Assembly: GCF_020184175.1 (NCBI RefSeq)
Contig: NW_026083115.1
Coordinates: 186,001-250,000, forward strand
DNA: 64,000 nucleotides
Reading direction: 5' to 3'
Source: Aphis gossypii
Lineage: Eukaryota; Arthropoda; Insecta; Hemiptera; Aphididae
Numbering within the stretch: the stretch's first letter is position 1; each line of letters opens with the position of its first letter. Below are positions 46,798-56,581 of the stretch, piece after piece. Made by a program: the position numbers and the translations under genes. The notes beneath the pieces are model-generated. The model searched no databases. It saw only the letters and a program-made list of their open reading frames with translations, and had not been told where the DNA came from.

Positions 46798-48917
46798 AAT
46801 GCCAAGAAAACACAAAGGGGCTGATTTGAGCCGCAGTACAAGTAAAGCTCGAAACTTGCGAAATAACAGATCAGAAAGAACAGAAGAACAAATCCAGCAA
46901 CAAAATACTGATGCACGTGTCAGAATGGCGCAATAGCATCAAGAGCCAGAAGATACACGAGCTGAACGACATGAAGTCAGAAGATTAGAACAACGACAAT
47001 CACGCCGCTTCACAGTCAAAAGACGAAGAACAAATAACCAACAACGATAACAGGTACATCGAGCATTTATATCTGATTCATTCCCGCGTCTGGCATTCCG
47101 GTATGAGCCCGATATTGAATATTATGCTCATTCAAAAGTGGTAATTGGTGCTATGGACAAGGAATGTCCGCATTGTCATGCTCTGAAATTCAAAAATGAG
47201 CCAGTTGGGATGTGTTGCGCGTCAGGAAAAGTGCAACTACCTGAAATTGAAACACCACCTGAACTATTGATCGGCTTACTCATCGGCACGGATCCAGATT
47301 CTAACGAGTTAAAAATTAAAAATTCGAAACGGTGTAAAATTATTATTTGGGATGAATGTACTATGGCACACCAACATTCACTTGAGGCGTTGAACAGGAC
47401 ATTGAAAGATATTAAAAACAGTGACTAACTATTTGGCGGAACTCTGTTGGTCCTTTCAGGTGATTTCAGACAAACACTTCCAGTCATTCCACGTTCGACA
47501 TACGCTGATGAGATCAACGCTTGCTTAAAATCATCTCCATTGTGGCGTAATGTTGAAAAATTACAGCTAAAAATAAATATGCGCGTTCAAAAGCTTCAAG
47601 ATCCATCCGCTGAAACATTTTCAAAACAACTCTTAGATATCGGTGATGGAAAAGTTGCTATAGATGAAACTATAAAAATAAACTAAAAATTACCGACCGA
47701 TTTCGGCACAATCGCTGATTGCAAGATACTCTCATTGAACAAATATTTCCCGATGTACACACACAGTACATAAATCATGAGTGACTTGCAGAAAGAGCGA
47801 TTTTAGCGGCAAAAAATGTAGACGTTGACAATATAAATCTGAAGATACAGATCTTGTTTGATAAGCGTTAAGATGCCGTCCGTACTATCTACCGTAATAT
47901 GTACGGGTGTGTAGCGAGTCAGTCACTGCTTCGAGTTCGACAGTAGTGTACCGAGTTCGACCGTCCGATAGTCGTACCACATAGTTACCGTTCACTCTTT
48001 ACCGTAGTACCGTTACCGTCTATCATCACCTGTCTATGGTTCACCTCTCCCGGCACCTGTCCACTACTCACTGTCTACCATCACCGTCACCCGGGACTGC
48101 AGCCGCCGTCACGGTTTTTATATATATATATGTGTATTATTTATTATTTATTATATTAGCCGTAATATCAATTTAATACCCTTTTGCTGGCCAGCACCTA
48201 TTGTGCCCTCCACATTTATTTTATTTTCTGTTTTGATTTTGTTAAATAGTAGGCCGCAGCCCGGCTCTTTTGAATCATAACAAATCGTGTTATTTATTAT
48301 TTTTGATACGATTCTACCAAGCACCTACCATCATTGTTTTTAAACCTAATACAGTCCACTTTACCCTTGAAGTACCGAACAGATGTTGTTGCCAGAGAAC
48401 TTGGTATCATATAAATCTATTGATACAGTTTGCGACGACAGCGAAGCAGTAAACTTTCCTACAGAGTTTTTGAACTCACTGGATTTGCAAATTGCCAGGC
48501 ATGCCACTGCATAATTTACAATTAAAGGTTGGATCTCCAATTATCATGCTTCGTAATTTGAACCCGCCTCGGTTGTGCAACGGTACGCGATTAGTCATTC
48601 AAAAATTAATGAAAAACGTGATCGAAGCCAGGATTTTAAATGGCAAGTGCAGAGGTGAAAATATACTCATACCACGGATTCCTATTATACCTACCAAATG
48701 TATTCAGTTTCCGATTAGATTGGCATTTGCAATGACTATCAACAAATCCCAAGGTCAAACGATGTCTGTTTGTGGATTAGATTTGAGAACACCATGTTTT
48801 TCACACGGACAATTATACGTGGCATGCTCTCGAGTGGGTAAACCATCCAGTTTGTTTGTGTTAGCTAATGATGGACTAACAAAAAATATTGTTCACGCTA
48901 TAGCATTAAGAGATTGA
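46798..48917 (+). pseudogene. Helitron protein, internally deleted, helicase remnant
   Basis: ATG at 46800 gives MPRKHKGADLSRSTSKARNL with stops at about 46936 and 47049. Then follow KECPHCHALKFKNEPVGMCC and a jump, with no Rep nuclease, into the PIF1 helicase: KRCKIIIWDECTMAHQHSLE, then LVLSGDFRQTLPVIPRSTY (47447 on). The frame is broken at about 47690 and again by the insert at about 47870-48380. 48492-48917 carries the end: VGSPIIMLRNLNPPRLCNGT, then LAFAMTINKSQGQTMSVCGL and GQLYVACSRVGKPSSLF. The missing Rep and Walker A segments show a non-autonomous copy that would depend on a full Helitron elsewhere. Confidence 0.85.
47870..48380. mobile_element. Insert inside the Helitron helicase, LTR-like
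   Basis: Interrupts the helicase between NLKIQ and MLLPENLVSY. The flanks ACAGATCTTGTT (about 47848) and ACAGATGTTGTT (about 48377) are similar 12-base repeats, one mismatch, suggesting a target duplication. The insert has a GC-rich first half with many ACCGT-type steps and an AT-rich second half with a TA run, like a retroelement LTR or terminal region. No coding sense. Class uncertain. Confidence 0.45.
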
Positions 48918-49204
48918 TATTGTTTAATAGTGTTACTGTCGTAGTTGTTTAATTAATGATATATCATTTTACGGAATAAATTATAATAACTTAAAAATAA
49001 TGTTTGTCTTTTGTTATTTTTATATTCCCTCATCGTTCACAGCGCTCCATGCTTATTTCACGCATATACCACATTCTTACATACATACAATATACACATT
49101 CTAACATACATACATACTTCCAATAAGTAAGCTATTTTTTGTCTACACTAGAAATTACAAGGAAATTATTTATATGGCAAAACAACGTTTGCCGGGTCAG
49201 CTAG

Positions 49205-49795
49205 TAATTTATAAAAGCATAAAATTTGTATAAAATGGGTAGTTGTATTTATATAATTGCTTTTTGTATTTTTTTATATATTATATATACCTATATATTT
49301 AAAGTTAAACATTACGTAAGTATTCAAAAAGTTAAAGTTATTTTAAACAAGAAAGTTTTTTTTAAATTTATATATTGAGTCTTATTTTTTTAAGGTAACT
49401 TCTGATTTAATAATTTCAATTTTATTCCAAGATATTATAGTTGTTAATTATTCAAGTGATTTTATTTTAGAACTGTTACTAAAAGGTTTAAACGAATTGC
49501 ACATTTATTCAATTAACAGTTTTATTAACATTATAAAATAAACAGAGCCCACAACCGGTACTCTGAGACTGACTGTGACCACGACTAAATGGTAAACCCT
49601 TTACAAAAAACAGGGTAGCCAACACTCGGCCATCCGACCTTGCTTATCGGCCTCGATAAGTCATTATATAAAACAAACTTAATTAAATTAATATTTTTTT
49701 TTAACAAAATTAAATAATCAGTTCTTTGGATAGACTTAACTAAATTAATATTTTTTTTAACAAAATTAAATAATCAGTTCTTTGGATAGACTTAA
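49205..49795 (-). repeat. Probable gypsy 3' end/LTR region with 56-bp tandem duplication
   Basis: Downstream (minus) of the gypsy pol stop. A 56-base unit, GTTCTTTGGATAGACTTAAC plus an AT-rich part, occurs twice in tandem at about 49683-49795. Further on, TGTTGGCTACCCTGTTTTTT (minus, about 49625) may start the LTR, and AATAAA-type signals lie near 49500-49540. Exact LTR borders are not certain. Confidence 0.4.
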
Positions 49796-51647
49796 CTAAA
49801 CATAATCTTTTAAATACTTTGGTGGTTTTCTTTGACGTTTGAGTTTATCAGTTTCTTCCACCCTTGGTAGGTCAGCATTTGATTTGTTAGTCTCCTCATC
49901 TTCATCTGCTGATGACCCACTTCCTTTTTCCTCAAACTGCTCCTCTTCTTTCATTATTGAAACTGTCTTCAACTGAGACACATGAGCCGTTGTAGCATAA
50001 ATGTGTTTACCATCCCTTGCCATCTCAGCGACTCGATATGTGTTTCCAGGTAGTTTCCCTATAACTTGTAATGGGCCCCGATACTTGGTCTGAAGCTTGG
50101 TAGATTGCCCTGGGTTAGGTGCACGCAGCATTGCCACCATTTCTCCAACTTCATAGCTAATTGATTTGTTCCTTTTCTGATCATATCTTTCTTTCATTGA
50201 TAACTGAGTTTTCAAAATGTTATCTCTTGCCTTGACCTGTAACTCTACTGAATTCAAAAGCTGATGTGTACCAACACCATCTAGTAATCTCAGCACATTT
50301 GAATGAAACTGAGGACGGTATCCGTGGATTAGCTCAAATGGTGTGTATCTGGTAGTCTTACTTTCCGTGTTGTTTATGTCACGTTCAACTTCTCTCAACT
50401 TCTGATCCCATAATTTTTGATCTTGTGCTTGGCAATAAGGTTCTATTGATCCTCTCCACTTGTCCATTTGCTTGCGGATGTCGAGACGAATTGAGAGTGT
50501 GCCTGATCCCATTATGTTGACAGTAATCCTGGAACGCCTTGGAAGTAAAACATGTCCCTCTATCTGTTATCAAACGATCCGGCACACCCCATTGATCAAC
50601 AAACTTCTGTAAACTTCTAATAGCTGCTTGACTGTGAGTGGATTTTGCTGGAAACAACAATACATATTTGGTAAGGTTATCTATTAACACTAATAGAAAT
50701 CTATTGCTCTTTAAACTGGTTTCAAAAGGTCCCAAATGATCCAAGTGAACAACTGCAAATGGTCTTTTTCCAGGGGGAATAGGATGTAACTCTCCTGGTT
50801 GTTTTCCTCCAGGCTTCTTGTTGACCAGACAATCCAAACATCCACCAATATGCATCTGTACGTACCTACGCATTTTTGAAAACCAGTAGTGTTCCTGAAT
50901 TTTCTTTAATGTCTGATCCAATACCCTATGACCCGCCATATCATGGGCCATTATCACTATCCCCTTTCTCAGAGGCTTAGGTACCACAAAACGACTTATC
51001 CCCTCTAATTCTCGATACAATACACCATCCAACAACTTGAATTTATTTACAGCATTCCTTTCATATGGAGTTCGGTCACCTTCACCCTTCTCCAATATGT
51101 TGATTAATTGACGTGTATCAGGATCAGCTTGTTGCATGTATCGTACACGTTCTTCCAAAGTCATTAATGTCATAACCAAGGATCGGTTATCCAATGACAC
51201 TTCTACTGCTTGTGCACTGTCCGTAGTACTTTCCAAACGACTCAATGCATCAACGTGAGCCATCTGTTCACAGTTCACCTGATCGGTACTTGATATTCAT
51301 TTCAAATTCATGTAATAGATCGAACCAACGAGCCACCTGTGGCTTTGCTGACTTATTGGTGTTCAAGTATACTAAAGCCTGACAATCAGTCACCACTGTG
51401 AATCTAATTCCAAGCAGATATGGCCTCAATCGAATTAACGTCCATACAATCGCGTATAATTCAAGTCTACTGGAGTGATAATGTGATTCCGCTTCAGTTG
51501 TTCTTTTGCTCACCGCATACACTAAGTGTAGTGACTTCTCAGTGTCACCCTGCATTAACATGCCCGATAGACCTTTTGCGCTAGCATCTGTGTGTACTTC
51601 AGTCACCGGTGATTCATGATTGTATATTTTCAACACTGGAGCAGATA
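49796..51647 (-). pseudogene. Gypsy retrotransposon pol: RNase H, integrase, C-terminal domain
   Basis: Minus strand. 51636-51268 is RNase H (EVHTDASAKGLSGMLMQ, SSRLELYAIVWTLIRLRPYL, TVVTDCQALVYL). 51278-50385 is integrase: the zinc part EHYWFSKMRRYVQMHIGGCL plus DCLVNK, then HLDHLGPFETSLKSNRFLLV, DRLITDRGTCFTSKAFQDYC and HPQANGQVERINRTL with the catalytic acids. 50512-49796 is the tail (YTPFELIHGYRPQFHSNVLR, then KYRGPLQVIGKLPGNTYRVA). One frameshift lies near 50440. Reverse transcriptase and everything before it are missing because a MULE begins at 51648. Integrase and RNase H catalytic residues look intact. Confidence 0.9.
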
Positions 51648-52242
51648 TTAATTCTCATTGGTCGGTTTAAATCGACTTGTTTTCCTGCGCTAATAATTAA
51701 CTGTTATCACAGTCTTATATCTGTTATCAAATAATATAATATGTATTCAATATTGTTGTTGTTTAATATTAAAATTATTAATTTAATTAGAATTAGAAAT
51801 TGCACTAATTAGTATTCATTTAAAATGAATAACTATAAACATCTACCTTCGTCATTTATAAATGAGATAGTAACCTGTAAAAATGAGGTATATGAAATTA
51901 GGTCTAACATAAAAGATTTTGACTCGTGACAAAAATGGATAGAAGAATTTTCCGAAAAAACAAAAACAAGTTGGGTTGTTAGAAATACCATAAGAGAAGG
52001 TCAACGTTTTGTCTGCAAGTTAGTTAAATATGGTGGTAAATGTAACAATATATTTTTGATTTGATTTTCTAATACACCTATTTATCCTGAAAAGTGTAGG
52101 GAGATCAATGTTTTATGAATAAATGAGTTATTATGTGAGTAAAAATAACATTTGTTACAATGTAACATTTTATGTCTGGTTTGATTTTCTAATACTATAC
52201 CTATTTTTACGGATTGTTGAGTGTTAATTTATCTAATATAAT
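51648..52242 (+). repeat. Left terminal inverted repeat of the MULE, contains exon 1
   Basis: Matches 55240-55832 in reverse complement with only scattered differences. It includes the start codon (51825) and the whole first coding exon to 52018. Confidence 0.9.
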
Positions 52243-54963
52243 TAAATGGGTTTTAAATTAAAAAGTTATAGGTAAGTAGTGTATAATCATTTATGTACTT
52301 TTAGCAGTACTTGTTTATGTGATTTTGTATTTAATTTATTTTTGTTGTTGTTTTATTATAAATTTCTTTTTTGCATAATTATATTTGAATTTTCATTTGT
52401 TGCTGGTCTTCCTACCATTAACCTACTACTACCTCTTTGTCAAATGATTGGTATTGGCTACAATATTTTGTTTGCAAGTAAGTTAAACATGTTGGTAAAT
52501 ACATACATAACAATGTAATGTTACATAAATGAATTTATTTTCAGAAAAGATTATGTATGTCATCATAGTAATTTTAAAAAAGTTGATGCTGTTCTAAATA
52601 AAAGAGGAAAATCATAAAACTTATCCTGTACAGCAAAAATAACCATAAAAGTTAAAAAGTGTACAGAAAACACTAAAAAAAAGGATAAATATATTAAAGT
52701 AAGAAAATAATTAAGAAGATTAGTATTATTATAATTATAAAGAATTATTTATTGTAAGAATATGAATAATTAATGCTTACATACATTTTGTTTTTTAATT
52801 GTTTGTTGAATATTTAGAAGAATTTAGTTGCTGAAATTTCTATTGATATGAATCATTCTCATACACTAAAAACAGCTGATGCGCTAAGTAATTTAAGAAG
52901 TATCCCTAACACAAGACAGTTATTTGAAACTTATTTCAATGATGGACTTGGTTAGTTAAGTATTAGATTATACAAAATAAATTACTTTATTTTTAATTTA
53001 AAGTTTCAAATTTTACATAACTGTATAATTTGTTTTATTTATTTATCATTATTTAGGAATAACTGACTCAATAACATTTCATGAAGGTAAGCTAGAGTTA
53101 GAAGGTGATGAAAACGTTCTTGCCGATGCATCTTTAAACCCAAAATATCAAACCGTTCAGCATTGGCATAATGTATGGAGAGGGTTTAATTTAGGCCCAA
53201 GAATTGGGGAAGGCATAATAGAGGTACCTATTTATTATTATTTAGTACATAATATATACAATTATCCACTAGTTACTAGTACATTAAGTAAAAATACATA
53301 TTATAATATTTATATTTTTATTGGAGAAACTTGAGTCCAAAAAACCATCATATGAAGAAAAAGGAGTAAAGGTTTTAATTAATGAAGAACCATTTGCTGT
53401 TGTTAATTGTACACCACTGATGCAACGTGCACATAATTTGCCATATTCAAAGGACATAGTATTATCTGATAGTACAGCGTCATGTGATGCAACATAATCA
53501 TTCTATTACTTTTATGCTTACACCGTGTGCTGTTGGTGCTGTACAATTAGCTGTAATTATTACCAAAGGTCAGTCAATGAATGATTATAAGACTGGATTT
53601 GAATTAGTTAAAACTTATATTGGTTCTAATTGGTTTGGTGGTCAATGTTTTCAAAATTATTTATAACAGATGACAGTGAAGCAGAAAGACAGGCATTGAA
53701 ATCTGTATGGCCACAGTCAAAGCAATTACTCTGCCGTTTTCATGTGTGTCAATCTGTTTGGAGGTGGTTATGGGCCAATGAAAATAACATTGAAAAGTTT
53801 GATCGCCCTATATTGTATGCATTGTTTAATAAAATATTAACAGCATCGAATGTAGAAATAGCTGAAGCCGCTTATTTAAATGCGATAGATAGCATTAATA
53901 ATGTTTATGTAGCAAAGTATTCTAACTGGGTTAAATACATAAATTCATATTGGAAGCGTAAGGAAATATGGATTTCATATTATAGAAACATTAAAACCCA
54001 TGGTCACCAAACTAACAATTTCAGCGAAGTATGTGTCAAGATATATAAAGATATAGTTTTATCCAGAAATAAAGCGTATAATGTGGTTTCGTTAGTGGAT
54101 TTCACGAGTACTGTAATAGAGCATTATTATATTCGTAGAATAAGAAAATTTTGTAATAGTCGTTGCGATGTATCACGTTTATTTTTATTATCATTACAAA
54201 AAAAAGTTAATTATTTAACAATTGAAATGATTGAAGCATTGGAAAATAATATGTTTAAAGTACCAAGTGAAAAAGATAAAACCATTAATTATGAAGTAAA
54301 TGCAACTTTCGGGTATTGCACTTGTTATCAAGGTCATTTAGGTACCTTTTGCAAACACCAAGCTGCAGTATATTTTTTTTTTAGTAAAGAACAACCTAAT
54401 GCACCTCCAGTTACTGCAAAATGTAGATATGATATGGCTGTTTTAGCGTTTGGAGACAAAGCTCAATCATCTTCATTCTATTATTCACTAAATGCTGAAG
54501 AAGAGATGAAAGAAAATAATTGTGAAATAATGGATACAAATAAAACAAGTCAGGTTGTTATAGATGATGAACAACCAAATTTCTAACAAATAATGTATTA
54601 AACCCTGCACAACATGACTTTCAAAAAGTTATTGATTTGATGACTCGCCACAATCACAAATTTGGATCCACGAATGAATCTCTAAAAATATTTTTGAAAA
54701 AACTTGGTAATGTCAAAACCAAAAATTCTTGGGAAACATTTTTGTCCACTTGTGGAAAACAGATTTCTCTTCGTCATGCAGATAAAGCTAAGATACGAGT
54801 TCAACCTACATCGATAAGTCGACGAAGACCTGGAGTGACTAGAGGCAGTAGTAGGTTAGTAGTAGGACGACCTGCTAACAATGAAAATACAAAAAAAATT
54901 AAACGAAAAAGAAATGTACAACAAAACATCAATAAAAATCAACCAAACGCAAAATCGCATTAA
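51825..54963 (+). pseudogene. MULE transposase with SWIM zinc finger, five exons, broken
   Basis: Exons: 51825-52018 (MNNYKHLPSSFINEIVTCKN; SWVVRNTIREGQRFVC), 52545-52698 (DYVCHHSNFKKVDAVLNKRG), 52818-52950 (VAEISIDMNHSHTLKTADAL), 53057-53223 (LNPKYQTVQHWHNVWRGFNL) and about 53327 onward. Junctions are GT/AG, with phases matching. The last exon has IVLSDSTAS, then VIITKGQSMNDYKTGFELVK, then FITDDSEAERQALKSVWPQS and LLCRFHVCQSVWRWLW (MULE catalytic segment). The SWIM finger is GYCTCYQGHLGTFCKHQAAV. A basic C-terminus follows to 54961. Lesions: TGA in exon 1, TAA in exon 2, shifts near 53485, 53640 and 54580. The transposase would bind the TIRs and excise the element; this copy cannot make it. 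Confidence 0.86.
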
Positions 54964-55239
54964 TAAATCACACTAATAAGTGTTATAATGACAATTATCT
55001 ATTTATTAAAATGTAAATCAGGTATGTAATTTTAATTTAGGTATTCGTTTATTTTATATTTTTAGTTTTTAAATTAAATAAATAATTATTTTGTGAATTT
55101 TATGATTATATAATAAATTGTTATAGGTACCTACCAACTAAAGTGTAATTATGTTGACTATTTCTTGTACCATTAAAAATACTTTAAATATACATAACAC
55201 AAGAATTTAACTTAATTACATAAAAACCATATTATTATA

Positions 55240-55832
55240 TTAGATAAATTAACAATCAACAATCCGGATTAATAGGTATGTATGGTATTAGAAAAACTAA
55301 CCAGACATAAAATGTTACATTGTAACAAATGTTATTTTTACTCACATAATAACTCATTTATTCATAAAACATTGATCTCCCTACACTTTTCAGGATAAAT
55401 AGGTGTATTAGAAAATCAAATCAAAAATATATTGTTACATTTACCACCATATTTAACTAACTTGCAGACAAAACGTTGACCTTCTCTTATGGTATTTCTA
55501 ACAACCCAACTTGTTTTTGTTTTTTCGGAAAATTCTTCTATCCATTTTTGTCACGAGTCAAAATCTTTTATGTTAGACCTAATTTCATATACCTCATTTT
55601 TACAGGTTACTATCTCATTTATAAATGACGAAGGTAGATGTTTATAGTTATTCATTTTAAATGAATACTAATTAGTGCAATTTCTAATTCTAATTAAATT
55701 AATAATTTTAATATTAAACAACAACAATATTGAATACATATTATATTATTTGATAACAGATATAAGACTGTGATAACAGTTAATTATTAGCGCAGGAAAA
55801 CAAGTCGATTTAAACCGACCAATGAGAATTAA
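55240..55832 (-). repeat. Right terminal inverted repeat of the MULE, mirror copy of exon 1
   Basis: Inverted copy of the left TIR. On the minus strand it contains the same ATG (at about 55657-55655) and the same in-frame TGA in the codon series GACTCGTGACAAAAATGG. A mirror-image first exon, and presumably promoter, therefore faces inward from the right end. Confidence 0.9.
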
Positions 55833-56581
55833 GCTAGTGCCGAAATCATGTACGTTTTGTTAATATGCGACCCGACGTTGGTGACGGATAGTATTGTTCT
55901 ATTTTATTATTATTTGTATCAATTATTATAATATTATGCCATATACAACCGTCGGGTCTGTCTCAGTCTCACTGCGACACTGCGATAGTCCGATAGTGTC
56001 ATGTACTCATGTCTCATAAAATAAGAACTAAGATGTAATGTGTATGATTATTTAAACTATTTTTAATTCTTTATTATTTTCAATAATCGGCCATCAGAGA
56101 GTGTTTGACTCTTACATTATCAAATATGGTATTGACGAATTTAATTTTGGTGTATTTTGAAAATGAATTGGTAAATAAACCAATACCTAATATTTTATTT
56201 TAATTATACCCATTATTGCTTGTAGATAATGTGTATAGTGCACGCCCGCACACGGGTTCTCGTATTATCGTAATATCGCCGGTTGATAACACGATTAAAG
56301 ATATAATTAAAGTATATTATTAAAGTATATTTTTAATCGTGGTTGACAATAATAACCAGAAATATATTCTTCTAATTTTATAAATAATTTATATTTTATT
56401 TTAAATTTAGTAACATTGGTTTTATAATTTTGTAAGGACACTATAATATAAAATTAATAATTATCTAGATAAGCCCAATTTTTATCTAAGCTAAACATTA
56501 GATAAATCGTAACATAATTATCTAGATACTTTATTAGATGATTAATTTGAAAATATTTTATCTAGATAATTCCCAACACTG
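55833..56581. other. AT-rich stretch with ATCTAGATA repeats
   Basis: No gene. Near its end, TATCTAGATA occurs at about 56462-56472, again near 56519-56530 and near 56560-56570, ahead of CCCAACACTG (56572-56581). That looks like the right end of a hAT-type MITE (CAGTGTTGGG ends), but no left end was found. Confidence 0.45.

Larger units (their letters stand above)
46326..49204 (+). mobile_element. Helitron with canonical TC start and hairpin-CTAG end
   Basis: The 5' end is TCTAATATATAAAATTCTAG at 46326, preceded by A. The 3' end has the hairpin GGCAAA(ACAACG)TTTGCC at 49176-49193, then CTAG at 49201-49204, followed by T. This is insertion between A and T without duplication, as expected for Helitrons. 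Length is 2,879 bp including a foreign insert at about 47870-48380. The Rep domain is deleted; helicase pieces remain. Confidence 0.88.
51648..55832 (+). mobile_element. MULE transposon with ~590-bp terminal inverted repeats (4,185 bp)
   Basis: The left TIR (about 51648-52242) and right TIR (about 55240-55832) are near-identical inverted copies over their outer 540 bases, starting TTAATTCTCATTGGTCGG. Similarity fades after a diverged patch near 52180-52240. No clear 9-bp duplication flanks them: the left flank is gypsy pol and the right is unrelated, so flanks may have been lost or rearranged. The single gene inside encodes a Mutator-like transposase with a SWIM zinc finger. Confidence 0.88.
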
